Shown one piece after another: positions 54,646 to 62,736 of a stretch of DNA of 64,000 nt (the first letter of the stretch is position 1; the number at the start of each line of letters is the position of its first letter). The notes beneath the pieces were generated by a model. The model saw nothing but the letters and a program-made list of their open reading frames with translations. It was not told the origin of the DNA and ran no database searches. The DNA is taken from the NCBI RefSeq assembly GCF_008017535.1, contig NZ_VRUA01000004.1:62001-126000 (forward strand), in the 5' to 3' direction. Origin of the DNA: Ottowia flava. Lineage in GTDB: Bacteria; Pseudomonadota; Gammaproteobacteria; Burkholderiales; Burkholderiaceae_C. The position numbers and the translations under genes were made by a program.

Positions 54646-55403
54646 CCGCCACCGTCACCCTGCACCAAGACGGCGCCATCAGCGTCGTCACCCTGAACCG
54701 CCCCGAGCGCCTGAACGCGATGAACGCCGACCTGCTGCGCGACCTGCACGCGCAGCTGGAAACCGCGCAGGCCGACCCGGCCACCCAAGTCATCGTGCTG
54801 ACCGGCGCGGGTCGTGCCTTCTGCGCGGGCGACGACCTGAAGGACTTTGGTGACCAGTCCGACTCGCCCGCCACCGTCGCGCAGACCTGCGAAGACATCC
54901 AGCGCGTCACCCGCGCCATCATGGGCGGCCCCAAGCTCGTCATCGGCGCAGTGCACGGCTATGCCGTCGGCGGCGGCTTTGAATGGGTGCTGAACTGCGA
55001 CATGGTCGTCGCGGCCGACGACCTGATCGCCTTCTTCCCCGAGATGCAGCTGGGCCACTTCGTTACCGGCGGCGTCACCTACCTGCTGCCGCTGGCCCTG
55101 GGCCACCAGCGCGCTATGGAATTGATGGTGCTGGGCGAACGCCAGACGGCGCAACGCCTGCTGGACCTGGGCCTGGTCAACCGCGTCGTCCCCGCCGGTG
55201 ACGCACTGCCGCAGGCGCTGGCCCTGGCGCGCACCGTTGCCGAACGCTCGCCGGTCGCCACGCGCCTGCTCAAGAAAGCCCTGGTCGGCCAGTCTGCTGC
55301 GCTGGCCGCCGCCATGGAGACCGAGCGCCAGAACGCCATGACCTGCTTTGCCAACCCCGACACCGCCGCGCGCATCGCTGCGTCGCTGCCCGGCAAAGGC
55401 TGA
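54642..55403 (+). CDS. Enoyl-CoA hydratase/isomerase (crotonase), canonical Glu pair
   Basis: A 253-residue crotonase with VVTLNRPERLNAMNADLLRD, the oxyanion loop GAGRAFCAGDDLKDFGDQ, and both glutamates: HGYAVGGGFEWVLNCDMVVA and LIAFFPEMQLGHFVTGGVTY. It is expected to act on the CoA ester made by the upstream ligase, with which it is translationally coupled. The VOC gene follows 22 bases after its stop. Confidence 0.9.
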   Translation: MTATVTLHQDGAISVVTLNRPERLNAMNADLLRDLHAQLETAQADPATQVIVLTGAGRAFCAGDDLKDFGDQSDSPATVAQTCEDIQRVTRAIMGGPKLVIGAVHGYAVGGGFEWVLNCDMVVAADDLIAFFPEMQLGHFVTGGVTYLLPLALGHQRAMELMVLGERQTAQRLLDLGLVNRVVPAGDALPQALALARTVAERSPVATRLLKKALVGQSAALAAAMETERQNAMTCFANPDTAARIAASLPGKG

Positions 55404-55425
55404 CCCACGTCCACGGATGCACGCC

Positions 55426-55842
55426 ATGCCCCAAGCCCTGTTCCACCTCGCCTACCACGTCACCGACCTGGACGAAGCCCGCCGCTTTTACGGCGGCGTG
55501 CTCGGCTGCCGCGAAGGCCGGAGCACCGACACCTGGGTCGACTTCGACTTCTTCGGCCACCAACTCTCGCTGCACCTGGGCGAGCCGTTTCACACCGCCG
55601 ACACCGGCAAAGTCGGCGACCACTGGGTGCCCATGCCGCACCTGGGCCTGATCCTGCAACGCCAGGACTGGCAAGCCATGGCCGACCGCCTGCAAGCCGC
55701 CGGCACGGAATTCGTCATCGCGCCGCACCTGCGCTTTGAAGGTCAGCCGGGCGAGCAGTGGACGATGTTCTTCCGCGACCCGTTCGGCATTCCGATTGAG
55801 ATCAAGGGGTTTGAGGATTTGGGGGCGGTGTACGCAAGGTGA
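55426..55842 (+). CDS. VOC family protein (glyoxalase/dioxygenase fold)
   Basis: A 138-residue vicinal-oxygen-chelate protein: FHLAYHVTDLDEARRFYGGV, LGCREGRSTDTWVDFDFFGH, HLGLILQRQDWQAMADRLQA and MFFRDPFGIPIEIKGFEDLG. The metal-binding His/Glu positions (AYHVTD, IEIKGFED) are kept. The ATG at 55426 is taken; an ATG three codons upstream (55417) is possible. It probably belongs to the ligase-crotonase operon. Substrate unknown. Confidence 0.83.
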   Translation: MPQALFHLAYHVTDLDEARRFYGGVLGCREGRSTDTWVDFDFFGHQLSLHLGEPFHTADTGKVGDHWVPMPHLGLILQRQDWQAMADRLQAAGTEFVIAPHLRFEGQPGEQWTMFFRDPFGIPIEIKGFEDLGAVYAR

Positions 55843-55973
55843 GCTCTCGATGATTCGATTGGGGCCGTTCTTGGACCAGATTCACGTGAGCTTTGCTGCG
55901 AATAGGTTCATCAATTGTGGCGCCGTTACCGGCCAGAAGCAGACGTAGGCGTCATTCAGCTGGAGTAAAAAAA

Positions 55974-56471
55974 GTGGTGAAGTCGATTGGTGAGCATGTT
56001 GATCTTTATCTAAGTCACATCACGCCCAGACCCAATGACCCGACTTATTCGGTACTCAAAGCACATCTATTATTCGAGGAAATGCTGAGGGGCTATCTAA
56101 GAAGAAAACTACCGAATGCCGCTGCCCTGGATGGGGCGCGACTTAGTTTCAGTCAAAGGTTGGCCCTATGTCGCTCGTTAACACCTGTCGAGCAGGTTCA
56201 AGGCTGGTTGTGGACCGGAGTAGAGAAGCTCAATACTTTACGAAATTACCTTGCACATGGTGCCGGCAGCAAAGATCTAGAAAAAGAAATCGACAAATAT
56301 GTCAAATTTGTTGTCGATGCGGCTGGCACACCGCTCCCCGAACCTACAGCTCATGCTAATAGCTCGACTCCCGACATGCAGGCTAATTCGCTGAATTATC
56401 TCGCTGTAGATATGGTAACAATTCGGCTGTATTACCTTTTGGCAGGGGAATTAGGCTTTAAGGTTGATTAA
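55974..56471 (+). CDS. HEPN-like protein on AT-rich DNA
   Basis: A 165-residue mostly helical protein: YSVLKAHLLFEEMLRGYLRR, LSFSQRLALCRSLTPVEQVQ, WLWTGVEKLNTLRNYLAHGA. The R90-N-Y-L-A-H95 motif is the R-x4-H of HEPN/MltR-type domains, found in toxins, ribonucleases and some regulators. The start is GTG at 55974 with GGAG eight bases upstream; the open frame to 55893 lacks a better RBS. The gene is clearly AT-richer than its surroundings and its codons differ, suggesting horizontal origin. No antitoxin-like partner is seen beside it. Function unknown. Confidence 0.7.
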   Translation: MVKSIGEHVDLYLSHITPRPNDPTYSVLKAHLLFEEMLRGYLRRKLPNAAALDGARLSFSQRLALCRSLTPVEQVQGWLWTGVEKLNTLRNYLAHGAGSKDLEKEIDKYVKFVVDAAGTPLPEPTAHANSSTPDMQANSLNYLAVDMVTIRLYYLLAGELGFKVD

Positions 56472-56591
56472 ATTCGAAAACTAACCACCGAAATGCCCGC
56501 TTTGACTCGAAAGCTGACTGCGTGAATTTTCATCCTGAACGAGCGAAGAGCAACCATTCCACAATGGCAAAACTTGGCCGCCCTTGAAGAA

Positions 56592-56619
56592 AAAAAGAGC
56601 CGTTTTTACGGCTCTTTTT
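56592..56619. terminator. Bidirectional rho-independent terminator
   Basis: AAAAAGAGCCGT-TTTT-ACGGCTCTTTTT: perfect 12-base-pair stem with A- and T-runs, between the convergent HEPN-like gene (ends 56471) and htpG (ends 56636). Confidence 0.93.
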
Positions 56620-56635
56620 ATTCAACGTCGGTTTC

Positions 56636-58720
56636 TCACACCAACAACGCATTCACCCGTCGCACATACGCCGCCGGGTCCTCCGGCAGCCCGCCTTCAG
56701 CCAGCAGCGCCTGATCAAACACCACGTGCGCCAGGTCGTTGAACTGCGGCGTGTTCGCGTCCATGCCTTCGAGCTTTTTGACCAGCGGGTGCTCGGCGTT
56801 GATTTCCAGCACGGGCTTGGTCTCGGGCACGGGTTGGCCGGCTTGTTTGAGCATGCGGGCCAGCTGCATGCTCATGCCTGCATCCTTGACGACCAGGCAG
56901 GCGGGTGAGTCGACCAGGCGGGTGGTGACGCGCACGTCTTCGGCCTCGTTCTTCAGCACGTCCTTGAGCTTTTCCAGCAGCGGCTTGACGGTTTCGGCGG
57001 CGGCTTCGGCAGCTTTCTTTTCGGCCTCGTCTTGCAGGTCGCCCAGGTCGACCGCGCCTTTGGCGACGGACTGCAGCGGCGTGCCGTCGAATTCGCGCAG
57101 GAAGGACAGCGCCCATTCGTCCACGCGGTCGGTCATCAGCAGGACTTCAATGCCCTTTTTCTTGAACAGCTCCAGCTGTGGGCTGTTGCGCGCGGCGGCG
57201 GCGGTGTCGGCGGTGATGTAGTAGATGGCCTTCTGGCCTTCCTTCATGCGCGCCTTGTAGTCGGCGAAGGACACGGTTTCGGTGTCCACGGTGCTGGAGG
57301 CGTAGCGCAGCAGCTTGGCGATGCGCTCGCGGTTGGCGGTGTCTTCGCCGAGGCCTTCCTTCAGCACCGCGCCGAATTCGCGCCAGAAGGTGGCGTACTT
57401 GCCGGATTCGTTGTCTTCGGCAAACTTGGCCGCCGCGTCGGCCGCGGTGGGCGCGTCGTTCTTGTCGACCACGTCGGTCACGGCGTCGCCTTGCAGCTCG
57501 GTCGGCTCGGGTGCGGGGGTGGAATCACCACTGCCGACGTCGATCTTGCCTTCTGAGGCGGGCGCTTCGGTGGCCGCAGCGGTGCCGGCGGTATCCTGCG
57601 CCTTGGCCATGTCTTCCAGCATGCTGAGCACGCGGCGCGTGTTGCCGTCGCGGATGGCGCGCACGTCGCGGCTTTCTTGCAGCAGCTCGCGGCTGACGTT
57701 CAGCGGCAGGTCGGCCGAATCGACCACGCCCTTGATGAAGCGCAGGTAGCGCGGGATGAGCTGCTCAGCGTCGTCCATGATGAACACGCGCTTGACGTAC
57801 AGCTTGATGCCGGCCTTCTTGTCGCGGTCCCACAGGTCCATGGGCGCGTGGCTGGGCACGTACAGCAGCTGCGTGTACTCGGTGCTGCCTTCAACGCGGT
57901 TCAGGCTCCAGGCCAGCGGCGGCTCCCAGTCGTGGGCGATCTGCTGGTAGAAGTCCTTGAACTGCTGGTCGGTGATGTCTTTCTTGGGGCGCGTCCACAG
58001 CGCGTTGGCCTGGTTGACGGTTTCCCATTCGCCGGTCTTGACCATCTGGCCCGGCTGGCCTTCTTCCTTGCCCTCCTCCCACTTCTCGCCTTCCATCTTG
58101 ATGGGCAGGGAGATGTGGTCGGAATATTTGTTGATCAGCTCCTTCAGGCGCCAGCCGTCCGCAAAGTCCAGCGCGTCTTCACGCAGGTGCAGGATCACGC
58201 TGGTGCCGCGCGCTTCGCGGGTGATGGTTTCGACCTCGAAGTCGCCATCGCCCTTGCTGGTCCAGCGCACGCCTTCGCTGGCGGGCAGGCCGGCGCGGCG
58301 CGATTCGACGGTGATCTTGTCGGCAACGATGAAGCCCGAGTAGAAGCCCACGCCAAACTGGCCGATCAGCTGCGAATCGGCCTTCTGGTCGCCCGACAGC
58401 TTGCTCATGAACTCCTTGGTGCCGCTCTTGGCGATGGTGCCCAGGTGGGCAATCGCCTCGGCTTCGCTCATGCCGATGCCGGTGTCGGTCACCGTGAGCG
58501 TCTTGGCGGCCTTGTCGAAGCTGATGCGCACTTCCAGCTCGGGCTGGTCGCCGTACAGCGACGGGTTGGCCAGCGCCTCAAAGCGCAGCTTGTCGCAGGC
58601 GTCGGACGCGTTGGAGATCAGCTCGCGCAGGAAGATCTCTGGGTTGGAATACAGCGAATGGGTGACCAGGTGCAGCAGCTGGGCCACTTCGGCCTGGAAG
58701 GCGTGTTTTTGGGTACTCAT
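56636..58720 (-). CDS. htpG: Hsp90-family chaperone HtpG with central insertion
   Basis: ATP-dependent chaperone, 694 residues (the family is usually about 620-640). GHKL ATPase motifs: [60 protein letters not shown]. Middle domain: [46 protein letters not shown]. Odd feature: between LEDMAKAQD and [14 protein letters not shown] (about residues 375-435) there are about 60 extra residues rich in Ala, Asp, Thr and Pro, where E. coli HtpG has only a few. The ATG at 58720 gives [19 protein letters not shown]. Confidence 0.96.
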   Translation of the reverse strand: MSTQKHAFQAEVAQLLHLVTHSLYSNPEIFLRELISNASDACDKLRFEALANPSLYGDQPELEVRISFDKAAKTLTVTDTGIGMSEAEAIAHLGTIAKSGTKEFMSKLSGDQKADSQLIGQFGVGFYSGFIVADKITVESRRAGLPASEGVRWTSKGDGDFEVETITREARGTSVILHLREDALDFADGWRLKELINKYSDHISLPIKMEGEKWEEGKEEGQPGQMVKTGEWETVNQANALWTRPKKDITDQQFKDFYQQIAHDWEPPLAWSLNRVEGSTEYTQLLYVPSHAPMDLWDRDKKAGIKLYVKRVFIMDDAEQLIPRYLRFIKGVVDSADLPLNVSRELLQESRDVRAIRDGNTRRVLSMLEDMAKAQDTAGTAAATEAPASEGKIDVGSGDSTPAPEPTELQGDAVTDVVDKNDAPTAADAAAKFAEDNESGKYATFWREFGAVLKEGLGEDTANRERIAKLLRYASSTVDTETVSFADYKARMKEGQKAIYYITADTAAAARNSPQLELFKKKGIEVLLMTDRVDEWALSFLREFDGTPLQSVAKGAVDLGDLQDEAEKKAAEAAAETVKPLLEKLKDVLKNEAEDVRVTTRLVDSPACLVVKDAGMSMQLARMLKQAGQPVPETKPVLEINAEHPLVKKLEGMDANTPQFNDLAHVVFDQALLAEGGLPEDPAAYVRRVNALLV

Positions 58721-58811
58721 GGTGGATGGATCAGGTCAAAGACAAACAAAAAAAGGATCGCCATGGGGCGAAAGGGGCAGCGGCCAGAAAAAAGCGCGCC
58801 CGCTGGGGCGC

Positions 58812-58840
58812 TAGGTTAGGGCGGGAAGCGATTTTTCAAG
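58812..58840 (-). promoter_or_regulatory. Candidate heat-shock-type promoter of htpG
   Basis: On the minus strand, CTTGAA (58835-58840) matches the sigma-32 -35 box, followed about 15 bases later by CTAACCTA, a weak -10. It lies about 100 bases upstream of the htpG start. The spacing is right but the -10 differs from CCCCAT, so this is only a candidate. Confidence 0.35.
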
Positions 58841-58905
58841 CCTGCCGGCCCAGGAAGCAGCCTGGGCCACCACGCACAGTCCCGCGCGAATGGGGGCAGC
58901 CCCGC

Positions 58906-59724
58906 TTAAAACCGCTCGCCCGGCCCCAGGTAGCGCCACTGCCCCACTGGCAGGTGGCCCAACACCACGCCGCCGATGCGCACGCGTTTCAGGCCGGTCA
59001 CCTTCAGGCCCACGGCTTCGCACATGCGGCGGATCTGGCGCTTCTTGCCTTCTTTCAGGATGAAGCGCAGCTGCTCGGGGTTTTGCCAGTCGACGCGCGC
59101 GGGCAGCAGCGGCTTGCCGTCCAGGCTCAGGCCGTGGCGCAGACGCGCCAGCTGCGCGGGCGGGAAGGCGCGCTGCACGTCCACGGCGACGTCGCCAAAG
59201 GCCACGCGCACCAGGTATTCCTTTTCGACGTCGGAGTCTTCGCCGATCAAATGGCGCGCCACGCGGCCGTCCTGCGTCAGCACCAGGAGGCCGGTCGAAT
59301 CGATGTCCAGCCGGCCGGCCGGTGCCAGCCCACGCAGTTGCGACGGCGCAAAGCGCGTGCGCGATGCGTCGTCACGCCAATGGTTGCGGCCCTGCACCAG
59401 CACGACGGCGGGCTCGTAGCCGTCTTCGGCCTGGCCGCTGACGTAGCCGACGGGCTTGTGCAGCAGGATGGTCACGCGCTGCGCTTGCGATTCGTCGGCG
59501 CGGCGGTCCACCGTCACGCGGTCTTGCGGGCCGACCTTGGTGCCCATGGGCGCGACCTCGCCATTGACCTTGACCCAGCCGCGCTCGATCCATTCGTCCG
59601 CCTCGCGGCGCGAGCACAGGCCCATGTCGGCCAGGCGCTTGTTCAGGCGGACAGTGCCCGCGTCGCCGCCGGACGGTCGGGCGTCGGGCGGCGCGGCGCG
59701 GCGAAAACGGGGAGCATCGGACAT
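58906..59724 (-). CDS. RNA pseudouridine synthase (RsuA/RluB/RluF group)
   Basis: A 272-residue enzyme that isomerises uridine to pseudouridine in rRNA. S4 domain: RLNKRLADMGLCSRREADEW (about 26-45). Catalytic motif GRLDIDSTGLLVLTQDGRVA with Asp140, then KEGKKRQIRRMCEAVGLKVT and RIGGVVLGHLPVGQWRYLGP. This is the intact counterpart of the Asp-less homologue at 15968-16729; both end in PVGQWRYL. The target site is not deducible. It begins 186 bases upstream of htpG on the same strand. Confidence 0.92.
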   Translation of the reverse strand: MSDAPRFRRAAPPDARPSGGDAGTVRLNKRLADMGLCSRREADEWIERGWVKVNGEVAPMGTKVGPQDRVTVDRRADESQAQRVTILLHKPVGYVSGQAEDGYEPAVVLVQGRNHWRDDASRTRFAPSQLRGLAPAGRLDIDSTGLLVLTQDGRVARHLIGEDSDVEKEYLVRVAFGDVAVDVQRAFPPAQLARLRHGLSLDGKPLLPARVDWQNPEQLRFILKEGKKRQIRRMCEAVGLKVTGLKRVRIGGVVLGHLPVGQWRYLGPGERF

Positions 59725-59844
59725 GGGCGAATTATCGGCGGCGGGCGTGCCGCACCGCCTGGACGCGGCGAACGTTCACCGCCATCAGGCGCGGCGGGGG
59801 TGTTCACATGCGCGTGCGCAGCAGGTGCGTTTTGCTTTATTGTT

Positions 59845-59899
59845 GATAGCTGCTCGCGCAGATGGTTGTAGGGCTATCGCCACAAAACACCCTCAAATC
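59845..59899 (+). repeat. Dispersed repeat overlapping the NorF-like stop codon
   Basis: GATAGCTGCTCGCGCAGATG, GTTGTAGGGCTATCGCCAC, AAAACACCCTCAAATC. Near-consensus copy; ATAGC and GCTAT form outer inverted ends. Its 3' end contains the TGA of the NorF-like gene (59893-59895 on the minus strand). Confidence 0.88.
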
Positions 59900-60162
59900 G
59901 CCACCGCGTAGGCCACCAGGATCAGGGCCACCACCAACGCCAACGTGCCCATCAGCAGGCGGCGCCACAGCGGTGGCGCATGGCCCAGCTCCATGAACGC
60001 CAGCACCACGCCGAGCCCCTTGAACCAGGCCAGCCCGAACACCAGCGCCATCAGCGGCAGGCTGGACTGGCGCAGCGCGCCGCTGGAGCCCAGCCACGCG
60101 GTGAAGCCAGTGGCCGCCAGCAAGAGCAGCCAGACGAGGTTGAGCCAGTGCGTGGGTTTCAT
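59893..60162 (-). CDS. NorF/prokaryotic cytochrome oxidase subunit IV-like protein
   Basis: An 89-residue membrane protein with three hydrophobic helices (LNLVWLLLLAATGFTAWLGS; LPLMALVFGLAWFKGLGVVL; LMGTLALVVALILVAYAVAI), matching the small NorF / COX4-prokaryotic family. It lies seven bases downstream of the NorE-like gene. In denitrifiers NorEF assist nitric oxide reductase. No norCB is in the window, so the role here is open. ATG at 60162. Confidence 0.75.
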   Translation of the reverse strand: MKPTHWLNLVWLLLLAATGFTAWLGSSGALRQSSLPLMALVFGLAWFKGLGVVLAFMELGHAPPLWRRLLMGTLALVVALILVAYAVAI

Positions 60163-60169
60163 CGGTGCT

Positions 60170-60751
60170 TCAACGCATCACGTAGACCAAGGGGAACAGC
60201 ACCAGCCACAGCAGGTCCACCAAGTGCCAGAACGCGGCGGCTGTCTCCAGCCCGTGCACCTGCGCGTCGGCCTGCGGTCGGCGCGCGATGGCCACGCCCA
60301 CCACCGCCAGCGCGATCAGGCCGACCAGCACGTGGGCCAGATGAAAGCCGGTCAGGATGAAGTAGAAGTCGAAGAACAGGTTGGTCGACAGGCCAATGCC
60401 CTGCGCCGCCTTGTCGGCGTATTCGCCGATCTTGACCACCACAAAGCCCGCGCCCAGCAGCCAGCCAGCGCCCAGCCAGCCCAGCGCCGCGCGGCGCGAT
60501 GCTGCATCGCGCAAGGCGTGCACGGCGCGCGCCACGCACCAGCTGGCCGTGAGCAGCAGCGCGGTGTTGAGCGCACCGGTCGACAGGTCAAGGTGCTGCT
60601 GAGCGGCGTTGAACAGCTCGACGTGCCGCGCCCGGGTGAAGGCAAAGGCCACGAACATGACGCTGAACGTGGCCAGCTCCAGCGCAATGACGTACCAGAT
60701 GAACAGGTCGCCGGGCAGGCGTGGGGCGCGTTGCGCGGTGGCGGTCGCCAT
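60170..60751 (-). CDS. NorE-like cytochrome c oxidase subunit III family protein
   Basis: A 193-residue membrane protein of the heme-copper oxidase subunit III family, short form (five helices). PGDLFIWYVIALELATFSVM, GAGFVVVKIGEYADKAAQGI, FFDFYFILTGFHLAHVLVGL and TAAAFWHLVDLLWLVLFPLV show the subunit III core (E..Y, FHLAHV, FWHLVDLLW). Short forms with an adjacent NorF-like gene are typically called NorE. The ATG at 60751 gives MATATAQRAPRLPGD. Confidence 0.82.
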   Translation of the reverse strand: MATATAQRAPRLPGDLFIWYVIALELATFSVMFVAFAFTRARHVELFNAAQQHLDLSTGALNTALLLTASWCVARAVHALRDAASRRAALGWLGAGWLLGAGFVVVKIGEYADKAAQGIGLSTNLFFDFYFILTGFHLAHVLVGLIALAVVGVAIARRPQADAQVHGLETAAAFWHLVDLLWLVLFPLVYVMR

Positions 60752-60827
60752 GGTCTTCAGACGCGCGGGGACGTGTGCAGCCGAACCTGGGGGGGTTCCC
60801 TATGTTCGCCGCTTATGCTATTTTTAA

Positions 60828-60882
60828 GATAGCTGTCAGCGCAGGTGGTTCTAAGGCCAAGTCGCAAAATCACTTCAAAAAC
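60828..60882 (+). repeat. Dispersed repeat between NorE-like and SLAC1-like genes
   Basis: GATAGCTGTCAGCGCAGGTG, GTTCTAAGGCCAAGTCGC, AAAATCACTTCAAAA. It ends six bases before the SLAC1-family stop codon (60889-60891 on the minus strand), again at the 3' end of a gene. Confidence 0.82.
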
Positions 60883-60888
60883 CTCGGT

Positions 60889-61908
60889 TCACTGCGGCCC
60901 CGGCGGTGTCTGTGCGCCTGGCATGGCCACGATGGCGACCGGCTCGGGTTGCAGCAGCGAACCTTCGCGCCAGCCCTTCCACGTGGCGATGGCGAGCAGC
61001 ACGATGACGACCGACGCGACCGCCAGTGTCAGCATGGCCAGCATTTGCATGCCAGGGTGCTGCACGGCCAACCGCAACGTCAGCGTGGCGAAGGCCGCCA
61101 GGGGGAAGCCCATCGACCAGAACGCGATCGAGAACGGCTGCGCCAGCATGCGCCGCACCAGGTGGCCGCTCCACAGCACGAAAAACAGCGCCATGCCCCA
61201 GCACATCCACGCCAGCACCACCGGTCCGCCCAGCACCAGCACGCTGCTGCCGATCACCGCCGGCGGCGCCACGGTGATGAAGGTCAGCGGCAGCAAACGC
61301 TCGGCCCACAGCCCCTGCGTGGCGATGCGCACCACCAGCAGCGCCAGCACCAGCGGCCACAGCAGCACGCCGATGCCGAACTGCGCCGCTGACCACGCCG
61401 GCGCGCCCAGCGCCACGCCGGCGAGCGGCGCCAGCACATTGCCCACCACCGGCAGGATCAGCCCCGGCGTCACCGCGGGCCAGCCCAGCGCCTGCGCCTT
61501 GTCGGCGCTGAGCCAACGCCCCAGCACCCACAGCGTGACGGCGAACTGCGCCAGCGACCCGAGCCACCACAGCACCGCGACCCAGGGCTCGACCCCGACC
61601 AGCGACACCGCTGCCGTGGCCAACAGGATCAGGGAGATCGGCAGCGTTGCGACAAAGGTGTGGCGCACCGGGTGCTTCAGGTCGGCCGCCAGCGCCGGCG
61701 CGTGGTGCTGCCAGCGCAGCACCGAAAACAAAAGCAGCACCGCGAACATCACCGCCGCCAGCACCGCCAGCACCATCGCGCCCGCCCCCGCCATGTCGCC
61801 CAGGATCGGCGCAGCGCGGCCCCAGGCCAGCGACAGGCCCGTCAGCCCCATCACGATCGCGAACCAGTTGGGCGCGAGGTACTTCAAGGCATCGGGAGCG
61901 TGTGGCAT
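60889..61908 (-). CDS. SLAC1/TehA-family anion channel or dicarboxylate transporter
   Basis: A 339-residue integral-membrane protein with about ten hydrophobic helices, of the tellurite-resistance/dicarboxylate (TDT) family. It starts YLAPNWFAIVMGLTGLSLAW and contains GWPAVTPGLILPVVGNVLAP, FITVAPPAVIGSSVLVLGGP and FSIAFWSMGFPLAAFATLTL, the family-typical PNWF..VMG and P..FWS.GFP patterns. It may pass C4-dicarboxylates, sulfite or other small anions; the substrate is not deducible. It lies upstream of the NorE/NorF-like genes on the same strand. Confidence 0.88.
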   Translation of the reverse strand: MPHAPDALKYLAPNWFAIVMGLTGLSLAWGRAAPILGDMAGAGAMVLAVLAAVMFAVLLLFSVLRWQHHAPALAADLKHPVRHTFVATLPISLILLATAAVSLVGVEPWVAVLWWLGSLAQFAVTLWVLGRWLSADKAQALGWPAVTPGLILPVVGNVLAPLAGVALGAPAWSAAQFGIGVLLWPLVLALLVVRIATQGLWAERLLPLTFITVAPPAVIGSSVLVLGGPVVLAWMCWGMALFFVLWSGHLVRRMLAQPFSIAFWSMGFPLAAFATLTLRLAVQHPGMQMLAMLTLAVASVVIVLLAIATWKGWREGSLLQPEPVAIVAMPGAQTPPGPQ

Positions 61909-61971
61909 GCGGGGATGATGCCACGCGTTCCGCTGCCGTTTTTGCGGCGGATCAGCGAAGTGCTCGGGGGA

Positions 61972-62736
61972 CTATCGGCGCTGAAAGTCGGGTTGGCGCC
62001 GTTCCGCCATCGCCGCCACGCCCTCCTTGAAGTCCTCGGTGGCGTACTGGACCTGCTGGATGACCAGTTCGCGCTCGTTGGCCTTGCGCACGCGCTCCGC
62101 GAGGCCCAGGCGCAAGGTTTCGCGCGTGCTCTCGACCGCCAGCGGCGCGGAAACGGCGATGTCCGCCGCCAGATCCAAAGCCCGTTCACGCACCTGATCG
62201 AGCGGTGCGAGCACGTCCGCCAGGCCGATGCGCACGGCCTCCTCGCCATCCACGCGCCGCCCCGTGTAGAACAGTTGCGCCGCCTGTTGCTCGCCGATCA
62301 GGCGAGGCAGCGTGACGCTCAAGCCAAAACCCGGATGGAAACCGAGGCGGTTGAAGTTGGCACTGAAGCGCCCCTCAGGGCAAGACACGCGAAAGTCCGC
62401 CGCCACCGCGAGGCCCAGGCCTGCGCCGACCGCAGCCCCCTGTACCGCTGCCACGATCGGCTTGCGGGTAGCGAACAGGCGCATCGCCTGCGTGTAGAAG
62501 CGCGCGGTGTCGCGCGCGGCGCCGTCGCCGGCACCGCTGAAATCGGCCCCGGCGCTGAAGACCTTGCCGCTGGCCGCCAGCACGATGGCGCGGCAGCGGT
62601 CATCGCCGTCCAGGCGCTCCAGCGCTTCGGCCAATTCGGTCAGCCCATCGACGTTCAGGTGGTTGTGCGGCGGCCGGTTCAGCTCCAGAAGGGCGACGAA
62701 GGGGCGAAGACCGTGCGCCTCGGCAACCTGGCTCAC
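61972..62736 (-). CDS. Crotonase-family protein without the canonical Glu pair
   Basis: A 254-residue crotonase-fold protein: LELNRPPHNHLNVDGLTELA, ASGKVFSAGADFSGAGDGAA, QGAAVGAGLGLAVAADFRVS, FSANFNRLGFHPGFGLSVTL. The two Glu positions of enoyl-CoA hydratase are Gly (GAGLGLA) and Phe/Asn (ANFNRLG), so an isomerase, decarboxylase or other crotonase activity is more likely. The GTG start at 62736 overlaps the Bug gene stop (GTGA), giving an operon CaiB-Bug-crotonase. Confidence 0.85.
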   Translation of the reverse strand: MSQVAEAHGLRPFVALLELNRPPHNHLNVDGLTELAEALERLDGDDRCRAIVLAASGKVFSAGADFSGAGDGAARDTARFYTQAMRLFATRKPIVAAVQGAAVGAGLGLAVAADFRVSCPEGRFSANFNRLGFHPGFGLSVTLPRLIGEQQAAQLFYTGRRVDGEEAVRIGLADVLAPLDQVRERALDLAADIAVSAPLAVESTRETLRLGLAERVRKANERELVIQQVQYATEDFKEGVAAMAERRQPDFQRR

